Shown here: one piece after another, positions 62,517 through 64,000 of the stretch
Layout: each line of letters opens with the position of its first letter
Numbering within the stretch: position 1 is the stretch's first letter
From: an uncultured Porphyromonadaceae bacterium
Lineage (GTDB): Bacteria; Bacteroidota; Bacteroidia; Bacteroidales; Muribaculaceae
Assembly (NCBI GenBank): GCA_945873625.1
Contig: CAMCDS010000006.1
Span: forward strand, 46,776 to 110,775
DNA: 64,000 nucleotides
Reading direction: 5' to 3'
Notes under the pieces: model-generated
The model's database searches: none
Told to the model about the DNA's origin: nothing
What the model saw: only the letters and a program-made list of their open reading frames with translations
Translations under genes and position numbers: made by a program

Positions 62517-63934
62517 GCGACACCACGATAGCCGCAGTGGCAACTCCCCCGGGAACGGGCGGAATAGCAGTGATTAGACTGTCGGGAACCGACGCGGTCC
62601 GAATATTCTGCAAAGTATGGAAAGGCTCTGACCCCACCCGCTGGAAGAGCCATACCGTCCACCTCGGCAATATATTCGACCCCGCTACCGGTTCTCACGT
62701 CGACGAAGTAGTGGCCACCCTGTTTCGCGCTCCCGCCTCTTACACCGGCGAAGACACGATAGAAATCTCATGCCACGGCTCGGCACTGATACAGAATCAG
62801 ATAACCGCCGCGCTAATCAAGGCCGGAGCCACAGCAGCAGGTCCCGGAGAGTTTACACGCCGCGCATTCCTCAACGGCCGCATCGACCTTGCACAGGCGG
62901 AAGCCATCGCCGACCTCATAGCCGCGGAATCGAAAGGCGCACACGACCTTGCCCTGTCGCAGACAAAAGGTGAGTTTTCAAAAGCACTCGCCACCCTGCG
63001 CGACAGGTTGCTCAACCTCGCGTCGCTGCTCGAACTCGAGCTCGACTTCTCGGAAGAAGACGTAGAATTTGCCGACAGAACCGCCCTTGCCTCCACAGCC
63101 GCGGATATACTGGCAGCAGTCGACCGACTAACAGCATCCTACGAAGCAGGCCAGGCATTCCGGCAAGGGATAGCCATAGCGATAGCCGGAACCCCCAACA
63201 CCGGAAAATCGACACTCCTCAACTATCTCGCCCACGACGACAAAGCCATAGTATCCGACATACCCGGAACCACCCGCGACACCATAGAAGCCGAAGCCGA
63301 ATACCACGGTCTGAAATTCCGCTTCATCGACACCGCAGGCCTGCGCGAAACTACCGATAAAATCGAAAATCTCGGAATAAACCGCGCCATAGAACGGCTG
63401 CGGTCGGCAAACTACGTATTCTGGCTCATCGACCCCACACAGCCCATAGAGCCACAGACCGCGCTCCTCAGACACCACCTCGACGCGTCGCCCGAAATAA
63501 CCTCACGCCTCTACATCCTCGCCTCGAAAGCCGACGCCCTCCCCTCCCCGACAGCACCCTGCTCCGAAAGCATCCCGACCACCGACATCGACTGCGGGGA
63601 AACCTCCGGCATCGGCGACCTCCCCGCCCGACAGATCAGTTCCCGCACCGGACTCGGCATTGACGGTCTGCTCTCAGAGATAGCACGAAGATCCACGGCA
63701 AGCCTTGATCCGGCACGCGACACACTGATAGCCAACGCCCGCCACTTCCAGGCCCTCACCCACGCAGCCGACTCCCTGCGCCACCTCACGGACGCCATGA
63801 CAGCCGGTCTCCCTGCCGACCTCCTCGCCCAGCACCTCCGCGAGACCCTCCACCACCTCGGCGCCATAACCGGCGCCATCACCACCCCCGACATCCTCAC
63901 CTCCATCTTCACCCGCTTCTGCATCGGTAAATAG
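62513..63934 (+). CDS. mnmE: tRNA uridine-5-carboxymethylaminomethyl modification GTPase MnmE
   Basis: TIAAVATPPGTGGIAVIRLSG ... GTPNTGKSTLLNYLAHDDKAIVSDIPGTTRD ... FCIGK*. Confidence 0.98.
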   Translation: MSDTTIAAVATPPGTGGIAVIRLSGTDAVRIFCKVWKGSDPTRWKSHTVHLGNIFDPATGSHVDEVVATLFRAPASYTGEDTIEISCHGSALIQNQITAALIKAGATAAGPGEFTRRAFLNGRIDLAQAEAIADLIAAESKGAHDLALSQTKGEFSKALATLRDRLLNLASLLELELDFSEEDVEFADRTALASTAADILAAVDRLTASYEAGQAFRQGIAIAIAGTPNTGKSTLLNYLAHDDKAIVSDIPGTTRDTIEAEAEYHGLKFRFIDTAGLRETTDKIENLGINRAIERLRSANYVFWLIDPTQPIEPQTALLRHHLDASPEITSRLYILASKADALPSPTAPCSESIPTTDIDCGETSGIGDLPARQISSRTGLGIDGLLSEIARRSTASLDPARDTLIANARHFQALTHAADSLRHLTDAMTAGLPADLLAQHLRETLHHLGAITGAITTPDILTSIFTRFCIGK

Positions 63935-63976
63935 ACCGCCTGACCATACTTGCAAAACGTTTTTGTAACTGCTTAT

Positions 63977-64000
63977 AAGCCACCATTTTGGTGGCTTTTT
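63977..64000 (+). terminator. Rho-independent terminator of mnmE
   Basis: AAGCCACCA-ttt-TGGTGGCTT followed by T-run to window end. Confidence 0.8.

Overview
The window looks like a Bacteroidales chromosome. TAnnTTTG-type promoters, the atpDC-BEFHAG gene order, a complex I without NuoEFG, and several secreted proteins with T9SS-like C-terminal domains point to a Muribaculaceae-like or related gut lineage, but the taxon is inferred. Most of it is core housekeeping: alpha-amylase, groES/groEL, ribosomal proteins L28/L33, tsaD, radA, nuo, atp, sdaA, rnz, ansA, sbcDC, rsmD, ribBA, fabD, asd, an ECF sigma factor and mnmE. No CRISPR array, tRNA, rRNA, defence island or prophage was recognised. The most notable architecture is a complete F1Fo ATP synthase cluster (atpDCBEFHAG) lying in the same orientation inside the complex I cluster, between nuoH and nuoI (nuoA-B-CD-H / atpD-C-B-E-F-H-A-G / nuoI-J-K-L-M-N). 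It has a promoter-like site upstream of nuoA and hairpins in several internal spacers. Other points of interest: (i) two copies of a ~90 bp MITE-like element with GAGTATGTTTGA termini; (ii) a ~335 bp segment bounded by 34-nt inverted repeats downstream of sbcC; (iii) a giant secreted adhesin-like gene broken by two homopolymer indels and one amber codon; (iv) an outer membrane protein gene with an in-frame amber codon; (v) a decayed IS982-like transposase next to a truncated LRR surface protein gene; (vi) an intergenic 21-bp tandem repeat. All calls come from reading sequence and translations; no searches were run.
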